Source: RPQJ01 sp046347155
GTDB lineage: Bacteria; Pseudomonadota; Gammaproteobacteria; Steroidobacterales; Steroidobacteraceae
Direction of reading: 5' to 3'
DNA: 64,000 nt
NCBI GenBank assembly: GCA_046347155.1
Contig: JAXMGT010000001.1
Location: 620,001 to 684,000, forward strand
A program made the position numbers and the translations under genes. Under the pieces are notes generated by a model. It ran no database searches. It saw only the letters and a program-made list of their open reading frames with translations, and was not told the DNA's origin. Below, one piece after another: positions 17,255 to 25,479 of this stretch (positions within the stretch are counted from its first letter, which is position 1; each line of letters opens with the position of its first letter).

Positions 17255-17632
17255 GGGAGTCGGCCAGGCAATCGCTGCGCGCAAGCGTGGAGGAAAGTCC
17301 GGGCTCCACAGAGCAAGGTGCCAGGTAACGCCTGGGGGGCGCGAGCCCACGGAAAGTGCAACAGAGAGCAAACCGCCCAAGCGCCGCAGCAATGCGGCGA
17401 CGGCAAGGGTGAAACGGTGCGGTAAGAGCGCACCGCGCCGGTGGCAACACGCGGCGGCACGGCAAACCCCACCTGGAGCAAGGCCAAATAGGGAAGCGCG
17501 CGGACCGAAAGGCCCGCACCCGCGGCTCGCGGAGGCTTCCGGGTAGGTCGCTCGAGGCGCGCGGCGACGTGCGTCCCAGATGGATGATTGCCCTCGACAG
17601 AACCCGGCTTATCGGCCGACTCCCGCTTCTTC
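17255..17632 (+). ncRNA. rnpB: RNase P RNA (class A)
   Basis: This is the catalytic RNA of RNase P, which matures tRNA 5' ends. Seen: the conserved 5' core (GAGGAAAGTCCGGGCTCC at about 17289), GTGCCAGGTAACGCCTGGG, the CRIV-like ACAGAGAGCAAACCG, GGTAAGAGCGCACCG, GAGCAAGGCCAAATAGG, and the 3' core GACAGAACCCGGCTTATCGG. P1 pairs GGGAGTCGGCC at the 5' end with GGCCGACTCCC near 17612-17623. The P3 arm is short: only about 16 nt separate the P2 strand from GGAGGAAAG, against about 50 nt in E. coli. The exact 3' end is uncertain by several bases. Confidence 0.95.
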
Positions 17633-17994
17633 ATCCATAGTTATGTCAATTTGTCAATAACCGGGCCGCCAGGCGAGCCCGCGGCCGGGTGCGGGATCCG
17701 CGCCCTCCCACATCCTCCCACCGCACGGCCCGCGGCGTACCCCGGCGCCCACCCGGGTTTTGTCCCACCGGGATATCTCCTGAATCCGGGGGCTGGTTGC
17801 GATCCGCCACCCGCGGTCGCGACTGGCCAGATCGTGGGCGTCGCGGCCCCACCAACCCGTTATTCTACGTTCGATCTAAAGAAGTAACGGTAACTTCATG
17901 ATTAACAAACCAATACTGTCGTTTTTTCGCGACCAGACCCCCGGTCTTCGCCGCTAAGTCGCTGTGCCCCATGGAAAAATCTTCGCCGCGCCCG
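17633..17994. other. Intergenic stretch between rnpB and the mraZ promoter
   Basis: No convincing gene is seen in about 360 bp. Short frames here lack family motifs and Shine-Dalgarno sites. A segment at about 17860-17935 is unusually AT-rich for this window (TAACGGTAACTTCATGATTAACAA and a run of six T), which may be promoter or upstream-activating DNA for the division cluster. Confidence 0.4.
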
Positions 17995-18024
17995 TTGACT
18001 CCCCTCGCGCGTGCGACCTATAGT
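17995..18024 (+). promoter_or_regulatory. Sigma-70 promoter of the mraZ (dcw) cluster
   Basis: -35 TTGACT (17995-18000) and -10 TATAGT (18019-18024) each match consensus at 5 of 6 positions with an 18-bp spacer. The transcript would start about 50 bp upstream of mraZ, just before the MraZ operator repeats. Confidence 0.75.
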
Positions 18025-18033
18025 CCGCCGCGG

Positions 18034-18058
18034 TGGGACAAAGTGGGATGAAATGGGC
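18034..18058 (+). promoter_or_regulatory. MraZ operator: three TGGG repeats at 10-bp spacing
   Basis: TGGGA, TGGGA and TGGGC begin at 18034, 18044 and 18054, exactly one helical turn apart, between the promoter and the mraZ start. MraZ from E. coli and Mycoplasma binds such TGGGN repeats, so this is very probably the site through which MraZ represses its own operon. Confidence 0.8.
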
Positions 18059-18082
18059 CGAAGGCCCATCAGCGAGCCGAAA

Positions 18083-18538
18083 ATGTTTCGCGGCGCCAAC
18101 AAAGTGACGCTCGACGCCAAGGGGCGGATGGCCATGCCTGCGCGATACCGGGACACCCTGGTGGAGCGCTGCGAGGGCCGTCTGGTCGCGACCGTCGATC
18201 GCGCGGACCGGTGCCTGCTGATCTACCCGCTCCCGGACTGGGAGGAGATCGAGCGCAAGCTCATGCGGCTGCCGACCCTGAATCCTCAGGCGCGCCGGCT
18301 GCAGCGGCTGATGGTCGGTCACGCGACCGACCTCGAGCTCGATTCCCACGGCCGGGTGCTGGTGCCGCCGAAGCTCCGCGAATACGCGGGCCTCACGCGG
18401 CAGGCGATGCTGATCGGGCAGGGCAGCCGTTTCGAACTCTGGGACGAGCAGCACTGGAACTCGCGCCGCGACGCGTGGCTGCAGGCGGGCGAGGAGGCGG
18501 GCGACCTGCCTCCGGAGCTCGAGCAGCTGTCGCTCTAG
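18083..18538 (+). CDS. mraZ: Transcriptional regulator MraZ
   Basis: MraZ is an AbrB-like DNA-binding protein that oligomerises into a ring and represses the division/cell wall cluster. It has 151 aa. Seen: two SpoVT-AbrB-like repeats, the first around FRGANKVTLDAKGRMAMPARYR and the second around DLELDSHGRVLVPPKLREYA, each with the DxxGR signature. The start at 18083 begins at MFRGAN, the family N-terminus, immediately after the operator repeats. It is the first gene of the cluster. Confidence 0.96.
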   Translation: MFRGANKVTLDAKGRMAMPARYRDTLVERCEGRLVATVDRADRCLLIYPLPDWEEIERKLMRLPTLNPQARRLQRLMVGHATDLELDSHGRVLVPPKLREYAGLTRQAMLIGQGSRFELWDEQHWNSRRDAWLQAGEEAGDLPPELEQLSL

Positions 18539-18546
18539 GCGCGGCC

Positions 18547-19476
18547 GTGACGGAGCACACGCCGGTACTTCTCGACGAGGTGCTGGCCGGACTCGCCGTG
18601 CGGGCGGACGGTCGGTACTGCGACGCGACGTTCGGGCGCGGCGGGCACACGGCAGCGATCCTCGGCGCGCTCGGGCCTGCGGGACGCATCGTCGCGGTCG
18701 ATCGCGACCCGGACGCGATCCGCGCCGGTGCGGCGGCGTTCGCGGGGGAGCCACGTCTCACGCTGGTGAAGGGGTCGTTCGGCCGGCTCGAGGAGCGGGT
18801 CCGGGCGGCGGGTGTGGAAGGACAGCTGGACGGCGTGCTGATGGACCTCGGTGTCTCCTCGCCGCAGCTCGATACAGCGGGGCGCGGCTTCAGCTTCATG
18901 CAGGACGGGCCGCTCGACATGCGCATGGACTACGAGTCGGGACAGAGCGCGTCGCACTGGCTCGCCACGGCGGCCGAACGGGAGATCGCGTCCGTCCTGC
19001 GCACGCTCGGCGAGGAGCGCTGGTCGAACCGTATCGCGCGCGCGATCGTCGCGGCGCGCGCGGAACGGCCCATCACGACGACCGCGCAGCTCGCCTCGAT
19101 CGTCTCCTCGGCGGTGCCGACGCGCGAGCCGGGCAAGCACCCGGCGACCCGCACGTTCCAGGCGATCCGGATCCACGTGAACGGCGAACTCGAGGCGCTC
19201 GAGGCCGCGCTGCCGCAGGCCGTGCGGCTGCTCGCGCCTGGCGGCCGGCTGTGCGTGATCAGCTTCCACTCGCTCGAGGACCGGATCGCGAAGCGCTTCA
19301 TCCAGCGCGAGGCCGCGGGTGACCCGGTCTACGCCGGGCTCCCGGACATTCCGCCGCACGCGCGCCCGCGTCTGCGCCGCGTCGGCGCCGCGTTGCACCC
19401 TGGCGAGCCGGAGATCGCACGCAATCCGCGCTCCCGCAGCGCCGTGCTCAGGATCGCCGAGAGGCTCGCCGCATGA
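18547..19476 (+). CDS. rsmH: 16S rRNA (cytosine(1402)-N4)-methyltransferase RsmH
   Basis: RsmH (MraW) methylates N4 of C1402 in 16S rRNA, the same nucleotide that RsmI, also coded in this window, methylates on the ribose. It has 309 aa. Seen: the opening EHTPVLLDEVLAGL, the SAM motif DATFGRGGHTAAIL, the catalytic-domain motif MDLGVSSPQLD, and the C-terminal CVISFHSLEDRIAKRF. The GTG start at 18547 follows the mraZ stop by 8 bp. It overlaps ftsL by 4 bp. Confidence 0.96.
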   Translation: MTEHTPVLLDEVLAGLAVRADGRYCDATFGRGGHTAAILGALGPAGRIVAVDRDPDAIRAGAAAFAGEPRLTLVKGSFGRLEERVRAAGVEGQLDGVLMDLGVSSPQLDTAGRGFSFMQDGPLDMRMDYESGQSASHWLATAAEREIASVLRTLGEERWSNRIARAIVAARAERPITTTAQLASIVSSAVPTREPGKHPATRTFQAIRIHVNGELEALEAALPQAVRLLAPGGRLCVISFHSLEDRIAKRFIQREAAGDPVYAGLPDIPPHARPRLRRVGAALHPGEPEIARNPRSRSAVLRIAERLAA

Positions 19477-19748
19477 GTACGGCCGCGTGGCGCCTGGCGG
19501 TGGTGTTGCTCGGGTTCGCGCTGCTCGCCTCGGCGCTCGGCGTCGTCTACGGCAAGCACGAGGCCCGCAGTCGCTTCAGTGAACTGCAGCGGCTCACGAA
19601 GGAGCGCGACGACCTCGACATCGAGTGGGGCCAGCTGCAGCTCGAGGAGAGCACCTGGGCGACGAACGGCCGCGTCGAAGCGGCCGCGCGCGGCGACATG
19701 CACATGACCATCCCGCAGGCGACCGACCTGCGCATCGTGAAGCCATGA
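19473..19748 (+). CDS. ftsL: Cell division protein FtsL
   Basis: This is a bitopic divisome protein that forms the FtsQLB scaffold and activates FtsWI. It has 91 aa, at the short end of the family. Seen: one transmembrane helix (about 7-27) and a periplasmic coiled coil (about 30-65, with SELQRLTKERDDLDIEW). Sequence conservation is low in this family; the call rests on position, size and topology. ATGA overlaps join it to rsmH and ftsI. Confidence 0.92.
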   Translation: MSTAAWRLAVVLLGFALLASALGVVYGKHEARSRFSELQRLTKERDDLDIEWGQLQLEESTWATNGRVEAAARGDMHMTIPQATDLRIVKP

Positions 19749-21475
19749 TCCGCGAGACGAGGCGCGAGCGTCGCGAGGGTGCGCAGGGCTGGCGGTACTG
19801 GCTGGTGGCCGGTGCGCTCGCGGTCGGCGGCGTCACGCTGCTCGCGCGGGCGCTGTACCTGCAGGTGATCGACCAGGACTTCCTCGAGAAGCAGGGCGAC
19901 GCCCGCAGCCTGCGGGTCGTCAAGCTCTCGGCCAGCCGCGGGATGATCCTCGACCGCAACGGCAAGCCGCTCGCCGCCAGCACGCCGGTCGACACCGTCT
20001 GGGCGGACCCGCGCAAGCTGGCCGAGGTGCCGCAGGAGTTTCCGCGCCTCGCGAAGGCGCTCGACCGCGACCCGCAGTGGCTCGCGCGCCGGGTCACCTC
20101 GAGCCTCGACCGTGAATTCGTCTACCTGGTGCGCCACATGCGGCCGCAGGACGCGGCGCGCGTGAAGGCGCTCGGCATCCCGGGCGTCGACACGCTGCGC
20201 GAGTACCGCCGCTACTACCCGTCCGGCGAGGTGACCGGTCACCTGCTCGGCTTCACGAACGTCGACGACGTCGGGCAGGAAGGCCTCGAGCTCGCCTACG
20301 ACCAGTGGCTCGGCGGCGAGCCCGGTGCAAAGCGCGTGCTGCGCGACAGCCTCGGACACACGATCGAGGACATCGAGCAGATCAGGGCGCCGCGTCCCGG
20401 CCAGGACCTGCGAACGAGCATCGACCTGCGGGTGCAGTACCTCGCGTACCGCGAACTCAAGGCCGCGGTGCAGGCGAACCGGGCGCGCGCAGGCTCGATC
20501 GTGATCATCGACGTGGAGACCGGCGAGGTCCTCGCGATGGTGAACCAGCCGGCGTTCAACCCGAACGACCGCGAGCAGTACGAGCCGTCGCGTTACCGGA
20601 ATCGCGCCACGAACGACTTCCTCGAGCCGGGCTCGAGCATCAAGCCGTTCGTCGTCGCCGCCGGCATGGAGACCGGCCGCTACCACGGCGACACGCTGAT
20701 CGACACCTCGCCGGGGATGATGAAGGTCGGCATCAAGACGGTGCGCGACCACAACAACCTCGGCACGATCGACGTGACCACGGTGCTCGCGAAGTCGAGC
20801 AACGTCGGCACCGCGAAGATCGCGCTGTCGCTCAGGCCCCAGGAGATGTGGTCCTCGCTCGACGCGCTCGGGTTCGGCCGCGTGACCGGGTCCGGGTTCC
20901 CCGGCGAGTCGGCCGGCATCCTGACCGGCTACGAGCACTGGCGCGCCATCTCTCAGGCGACCATGGCCTACGGCTACGGCCTGTCTGTCACGCCGCTGCA
21001 GCTCGCGCAGGCCTATGCGGTGCTCGGCGCCGGCGGCATCAAGCGGCCGGTCAGCCTGCGCAAGGTGGACGTGCCGCCGGCCGGCGAGCGCGTGATGCCG
21101 GAGGGCGTCGCGCACGAGCTCGTCGGGATGCTCGAGAGCGTCGTGAGCGACGCGGGTACGGCGCGCCGCGCCGCGATCATGGGCTACCGCGTGTCGGGCA
21201 AGACCGGCACGGCCTGGAAGGCCTCGGAGACCGGCGGGTACTCGACGAACAAGTACATGGCGATCTTCGGCGGCGTCGTGCCGGCCTCGAATCCGCGCCT
21301 CGCCGCCGTCGTGATCATCGACGAGCCGAGTGCCGGCGAGTACTACGGCGGCGACGTCGCGGCGCCCGTGTTCGCATCGGTGATGTCGGGCGCGCTGCGC
21401 CTGCTCGCGATCCCGCCGGACGACCTGCAGCGGGTCCCGCCGACCTCACTCGTGCAGGCCACCGACCCATGGTGA
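19745..21475 (+). CDS. ftsI: Peptidoglycan D,D-transpeptidase FtsI (PBP3)
   Basis: This is the septal class B penicillin-binding protein partnering with FtsW. It has 576 aa. Seen: one N-terminal transmembrane helix (about 17-38), the PBP dimerisation/pedestal domain beginning with SRGMILDRNGKPLA, and the transpeptidase motifs in order: S297-S-I-K300 (nucleophile Ser297), S351-S-N353 (an SxN motif), and K486-T-G488. The motif reads SSIK rather than the STIK of E. coli. The ATG at 19745 overlaps the ftsL stop. Confidence 0.96.
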   Translation: MIRETRRERREGAQGWRYWLVAGALAVGGVTLLARALYLQVIDQDFLEKQGDARSLRVVKLSASRGMILDRNGKPLAASTPVDTVWADPRKLAEVPQEFPRLAKALDRDPQWLARRVTSSLDREFVYLVRHMRPQDAARVKALGIPGVDTLREYRRYYPSGEVTGHLLGFTNVDDVGQEGLELAYDQWLGGEPGAKRVLRDSLGHTIEDIEQIRAPRPGQDLRTSIDLRVQYLAYRELKAAVQANRARAGSIVIIDVETGEVLAMVNQPAFNPNDREQYEPSRYRNRATNDFLEPGSSIKPFVVAAGMETGRYHGDTLIDTSPGMMKVGIKTVRDHNNLGTIDVTTVLAKSSNVGTAKIALSLRPQEMWSSLDALGFGRVTGSGFPGESAGILTGYEHWRAISQATMAYGYGLSVTPLQLAQAYAVLGAGGIKRPVSLRKVDVPPAGERVMPEGVAHELVGMLESVVSDAGTARRAAIMGYRVSGKTGTAWKASETGGYSTNKYMAIFGGVVPASNPRLAAVVIIDEPSAGEYYGGDVAAPVFASVMSGALRLLAIPPDDLQRVPPTSLVQATDPW

Positions 21476-21495
21476 CGAGCGATGGACAGGGGGGG

Positions 21496-23016
21496 ATGAA
21501 GCGGGTGGCCGACGACCGCAACGCGGGATACCGGACGACGCTGGCCGCGCTGCTCGAAGGCATCGCGGTGCCGATGCGCGACGTCGCCGTCGCGGGGCTC
21601 GCGATGGACAGTCGCGACGCAGGCCCCGACGGCGTGTTCCTCGCCTGCGCGGGCCGGACGAGCCACGGCATCGCCCACGCAGCCGACGCGATTGCCCGCG
21701 GCGCGACCGTCGTGCTGCACGAGCCGGCGGACGGGGTCGCGGTGCCCGCGCTGCCGCCCCAGGTGATCGTCCACGCGATCCCGGGCCTGCGCTCGCGGGT
21801 CGGCGAGATCGCGGACCGCTATTTCCGCTCGCCGTCCGCGGCACTCGAGGTCGCGGCCTGCACCGGCACGAACGGCAAGACGACCGTCACCTGGCTGCTC
21901 GCGCAGGCCGCGGACCTGCTCGGGCGCCGCGGCGCCTACCTCGGCACGCTCGGCTACGGGCGGCTCGGCTCGGTGTCGGGCGCGGGGCTCACGACCCCCG
22001 ACTGCGTGAGTGTGCACCGGCGGCTCGCCGAGGCCCGCGACGCCGGTGCGCGCACCGTCGCGATGGAGGTCTCCTCGCACGCGCTCGACCAGGGCCGCAT
22101 CGACGCCGTCAGGGTGGACACGGCGGTGTTCACGAACCTGACGCGCGACCACCTCGACTACCACGGCACGCTCGAGGCCTATGCCGAGGCCAAGGCGCGG
22201 CTGTTCCGGGTGCCCGGGCTCGTGCGCGCCGTCGTCAACGTCCGCGACCCGTACGGCCGCCGGCTCGCCGAGTCGCTCGACCCGTCGATCGAGCACGTCT
22301 ACTACTCGACCTCGAACGATGTTTGGGCCCCGCAGGGATCGGGCTGGCTGCGCGTGCCGCAACTGCGCGCGACCAGCGCCGGGCTCACGCTCGCGATCGA
22401 GTCGAGCTGGGGCGCCGGCACGCTGCGCTCGAGGCTGGTCGGCGAGTTCAACGCCGAGAACCTGCTCGCGGTGCTCGCGGTGCTGCTCGGCTGGCGGGTG
22501 CCGCTGCAGCGCGCGCTCGCCGCACTCGAGCCCTGCGTCGCGCCGCCGGGCCGGATGGAGGCATTCGGGGGCGGTGCCCAGCCGCTCGTGCTGGTGGACT
22601 ACGCCCACACCCCGGACGCGCTCGCAAAGGTGCTGCTCGCCGCCCGCGCGCACGCGCGCGGGCGCGTGCACTGCGTCTTCGGCTGTGGCGGCGACCGCGA
22701 CCCGGGCAAGCGCCCGCTGATGGGTGCGATCGCGGAGGACCACGCCGACGTCGTCGTCGTGACGGACGACAATCCGCGCACCGAGGATTCCCGGGTGATC
22801 ATCGAGCAGGTGCTCGCGGGCATGCGCGAGCCGTCGGCCGCGCACGTGATCGCCGACCGGACCGAGGCGATCCAACACGCGATCGCCGAAGCCGACGCGG
22901 GCGACGTCATCGTGGTGGCCGGCAAGGGTCACGAGGACTACCAGGTGGTCGGCCGCGAGGTCCGCCCCTACAGCGACCGGACCGTCGTCCGGGACTCGCT
23001 CGGGAGGGAGGGATGA
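21496..23016 (+). CDS. murE: UDP-MurNAc-tripeptide synthetase MurE
   Basis: MurE adds the third stem amino acid to UDP-MurNAc-L-Ala-D-Glu in the cytosol. Seen: an N-terminal uridine-binding domain (AMDSRDAGPDGVFLA), the ATP P-loop CTGTNGKTTVTW, and the C-terminal DNPRTED motif, whose DNPR signature marks enzymes specific for meso-diaminopimelate. I use ATG 21496 (506 aa), next to a G-rich Shine-Dalgarno-like run; GTG 21472 (GTGA overlap with the ftsI stop) and ATG 21469 are in frame and equally possible. It overlaps murF by 4 bp. Confidence 0.95.
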   Translation: MKRVADDRNAGYRTTLAALLEGIAVPMRDVAVAGLAMDSRDAGPDGVFLACAGRTSHGIAHAADAIARGATVVLHEPADGVAVPALPPQVIVHAIPGLRSRVGEIADRYFRSPSAALEVAACTGTNGKTTVTWLLAQAADLLGRRGAYLGTLGYGRLGSVSGAGLTTPDCVSVHRRLAEARDAGARTVAMEVSSHALDQGRIDAVRVDTAVFTNLTRDHLDYHGTLEAYAEAKARLFRVPGLVRAVVNVRDPYGRRLAESLDPSIEHVYYSTSNDVWAPQGSGWLRVPQLRATSAGLTLAIESSWGAGTLRSRLVGEFNAENLLAVLAVLLGWRVPLQRALAALEPCVAPPGRMEAFGGGAQPLVLVDYAHTPDALAKVLLAARAHARGRVHCVFGCGGDRDPGKRPLMGAIAEDHADVVVVTDDNPRTEDSRVIIEQVLAGMREPSAAHVIADRTEAIQHAIAEADAGDVIVVAGKGHEDYQVVGREVRPYSDRTVVRDSLGREG

Positions 23017-24395
23017 TCCGCGACCTCGCCACGCTCGCGCGCGAGGCAGGCGGGCGCCTCGAGGGCGCCAATGCCGCGTTCGAGTCGGCGTCGATCGACA
23101 GCCGCACGATCGGCCCCGGCGCGCTGTTCGTCGCGCTCCCGGGCGAGCGGCACGACGCGCATGAATTCGTCGGCGCTGCCGCGGCGGCCGGCGCAGCCGG
23201 CGCGCTCGTGACCCGCCAGGTCGCCGTCGCACTGCCGCAGGTCGTCGTGCCGGATGCGCTCGCGGCGCTCACCGCCTGGGCGCGGGCCTGCCGCCGCGAG
23301 TACCGCGGCACCGTGGTCGGCATCACGGGCAGCAACGGCAAGACCACGGTGAAGGAGATGACGGGCGCCATCCTCGCCCAGTGCGGGGAATGCCTCGTCA
23401 CGCAGGGCAACCTGAACAACCACATCGGCGTGCCGCTGATGCTGACGCGCCTGCGCGCGTCCCAGCGCTGCGCCGTGATCGAGATGGGCGCCAACCACCA
23501 GGGCGAGATCGCCCACCTCGCGTCGATCGCCCGTCCGCGGGTCGGCCTGGTCATCAACGCGGGCCCGGCGCACCTCGAGGGCTTCGGCGGTCTCGAGGGC
23601 GTCGCGCGCGGCAAGGGCGAGATGTTCCAGGCGCTCGGCGCGGACGACACGGCCGTCGTCAACGCGGACGACCGCTATGCCGCCTACTGGCACGGCCTCG
23701 CGCGTGCCGCCGGCCGGGTACTCACGTTCGGGATGCGCGAGGCGGCGGATTTCTCGGCGTCTGGCCTCGACTCGCACACCGTCGACGACGGCTTCCGCAC
23801 CGGCTTCGACCTCGCGAGCCCGCTCGGGAACCGCCGCGTCTCGATCTCGCTCGCGGGCGAGCACAACGTGATGAACGCGCTGGCGGCGGCGGCCGCCGCC
23901 GCCGCGGCTGGCGCCGGGCTCGACGAGATCGAGGCCGGACTCGCGGCGATGCGGCCGGTCTCCGGCCGCCTCGCGATGCGAGCCGCGGCCGGCGGCGCGC
24001 GGTTGATCGACGATTCCTACAACGCGAACCCGGGCTCGGTGCGCGCGGGGCTGCGATCGCTCGCCGCACTGCCGGGCGAGCACTGGCTCGTGCTCGGCGA
24101 GATGCGCGAGCTCGGCCCCGACTCGGCGCGCCTGCACGCCGAGATCGGCGCCTATGCGCGCGAGACCGGCGTCGCGCGCCTCTGGGCGGTCGGCGACGAC
24201 GCCCGCCACGCGGTCGAGGCGTACGGCGTGGGCGGCGAGTGGTACGCGCACGTCGAGGACCTCGTCGCCGCGGCGCGCCCGGGCCTGAGGCCGGGCGTCA
24301 CGGTGCTCGTTAAGGGATCGCGTTCGAACCGCCTCGAGCGCGTCGCCGACGCGTTCGCCGCGGGCGGTGCGACGGCGGGCGGGGGAGGCCACTGA
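23013..24395 (+). CDS. murF: UDP-MurNAc-pentapeptide synthetase MurF
   Basis: MurF adds D-Ala-D-Ala to the UDP-MurNAc-tripeptide, completing the pentapeptide. It has 460 aa. Seen: SIDSRTIGPGALFVAL in the N-terminal domain, the P-loop GITGSNGKTTVKEM, the central motif EMGANHQGEIAHL, and the C-terminal DDSYNANPGSVRAGL. A polyalanine stretch (NALAAAAAAAAAGA) lies in the linker to the last domain. ATGA overlap with murE; mraY starts 2 bp downstream of its stop. Confidence 0.96.
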   Translation: MIRDLATLAREAGGRLEGANAAFESASIDSRTIGPGALFVALPGERHDAHEFVGAAAAAGAAGALVTRQVAVALPQVVVPDALAALTAWARACRREYRGTVVGITGSNGKTTVKEMTGAILAQCGECLVTQGNLNNHIGVPLMLTRLRASQRCAVIEMGANHQGEIAHLASIARPRVGLVINAGPAHLEGFGGLEGVARGKGEMFQALGADDTAVVNADDRYAAYWHGLARAAGRVLTFGMREAADFSASGLDSHTVDDGFRTGFDLASPLGNRRVSISLAGEHNVMNALAAAAAAAAAGAGLDEIEAGLAAMRPVSGRLAMRAAAGGARLIDDSYNANPGSVRAGLRSLAALPGEHWLVLGEMRELGPDSARLHAEIGAYARETGVARLWAVGDDARHAVEAYGVGGEWYAHVEDLVAAARPGLRPGVTVLVKGSRSNRLERVADAFAAGGATAGGGGH

Positions 24396-24396
24396 G

Positions 24397-25479
24397 ATGC
24401 TGCGACACGTCGCCGAATGGCTGACCCAGTACTACTCGGGCTTCCGGGTCTTCAACTACCTGACGTTCCGCGCGATCCTCGCGGCGCTCACCGCACTCAC
24501 GATCTCGTTCGTCGTCGGCCCCGGGATGATCCGGCGGCTGGCCGAGCACCAGGTCGGCCAGCGGGTGCGCTCGGACGGACCGCAGAGCCATCTATCGAAG
24601 GCGGGGACGCCGACGATGGGCGGTGCGCTGATCCTCGTGGCGATCGTCGCGGGCACGCTGTTCTGGGCCGATCTCGCCAACCGGTTCGTGTGGATCGTGC
24701 TCGGCGTGACGGTCGCGTTCGGCCTGATCGGCTTCTGGGACGACTACCTGAAGCTCGTGGTCGGCAACTCGCGCGGCCTGATCGCCCGCTACAAGTACTT
24801 CTGGCAGTCGGTCGCGGGCCTCGGGGCCGCGATCGCCATCTACCTGACGGCACGGTCGCCGGCCGAGACCACGCTGATCGTGCCGTTCGTCAAGCACTTC
24901 GTGCTGCCGCTCGGCCCGATGTTCGTCGTGCTCGCGTACTTCGTGATCGTGGGTTCGTCGAACGCGGTCAACCTCACGGACGGCCTCGACGGGCTCGCGA
25001 TCATGCCGGCCGTGCTCGTCGCCGGCGCGCTCGGCGTGTTCGCCTACGCGTCGGGCAACGTCGTGTTCGCGAACTACCTCGGGATCCCGTACATCGCGGG
25101 CTCCGGCGAGGTGCTGGTGATCTGCGCGGCGATCTTCGGTGCAGGCCTCGGGTTCCTGTGGTTCAACACCTACCCGGCGCAGGTCTTCATGGGCGACATC
25201 GGCGCGCTCGCGCTCGGCGCGGCACTCGGCGTCATCGCGGTCATCGTCCGACAGGAGATCGTTCTGTTCATCATGGGCGGTGTGTTCGTGATGGAGACGG
25301 TGTCCGTCATCCTGCAGGTGGGCTCGTTCAAGCTGCGCGGCAAGCGCATCTTCCGGATGGCCCCGATCCACCACCACTACGAGCTGAAGGGCTGGGCGGA
25401 ACCGAAGGTGATCGTCCGCTTCTGGATCATCACGGTGATCCTGGTGCTCGTCGGACTCGCGACGCTGAAGCTGCGGTGA
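24397..25479 (+). CDS. mraY: Phospho-N-acetylmuramoyl-pentapeptide-transferase MraY
   Basis: This integral membrane enzyme transfers phospho-MurNAc-pentapeptide to undecaprenyl phosphate, making lipid I. It has 360 aa, exactly the E. coli length. Seen: about ten transmembrane helices and the conserved cytoplasmic motifs KAGTPTMGG, FWDDYLK (catalytic DD), NAVNLTDGLDGLA, FMGDIGALALGA and the histidine loop MAPIHHHYELKGW. The ATG at 24397 directly follows the murF stop. Confidence 0.97.
   Translation: MLRHVAEWLTQYYSGFRVFNYLTFRAILAALTALTISFVVGPGMIRRLAEHQVGQRVRSDGPQSHLSKAGTPTMGGALILVAIVAGTLFWADLANRFVWIVLGVTVAFGLIGFWDDYLKLVVGNSRGLIARYKYFWQSVAGLGAAIAIYLTARSPAETTLIVPFVKHFVLPLGPMFVVLAYFVIVGSSNAVNLTDGLDGLAIMPAVLVAGALGVFAYASGNVVFANYLGIPYIAGSGEVLVICAAIFGAGLGFLWFNTYPAQVFMGDIGALALGAALGVIAVIVRQEIVLFIMGGVFVMETVSVILQVGSFKLRGKRIFRMAPIHHHYELKGWAEPKVIVRFWIITVILVLVGLATLKLR

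Noticed and set aside
17588..17887. Small plus-strand frame starting inside rnpB
   Set aside because: It begins within the conserved 3' core of RNase P RNA, has no Shine-Dalgarno and no recognisable family.
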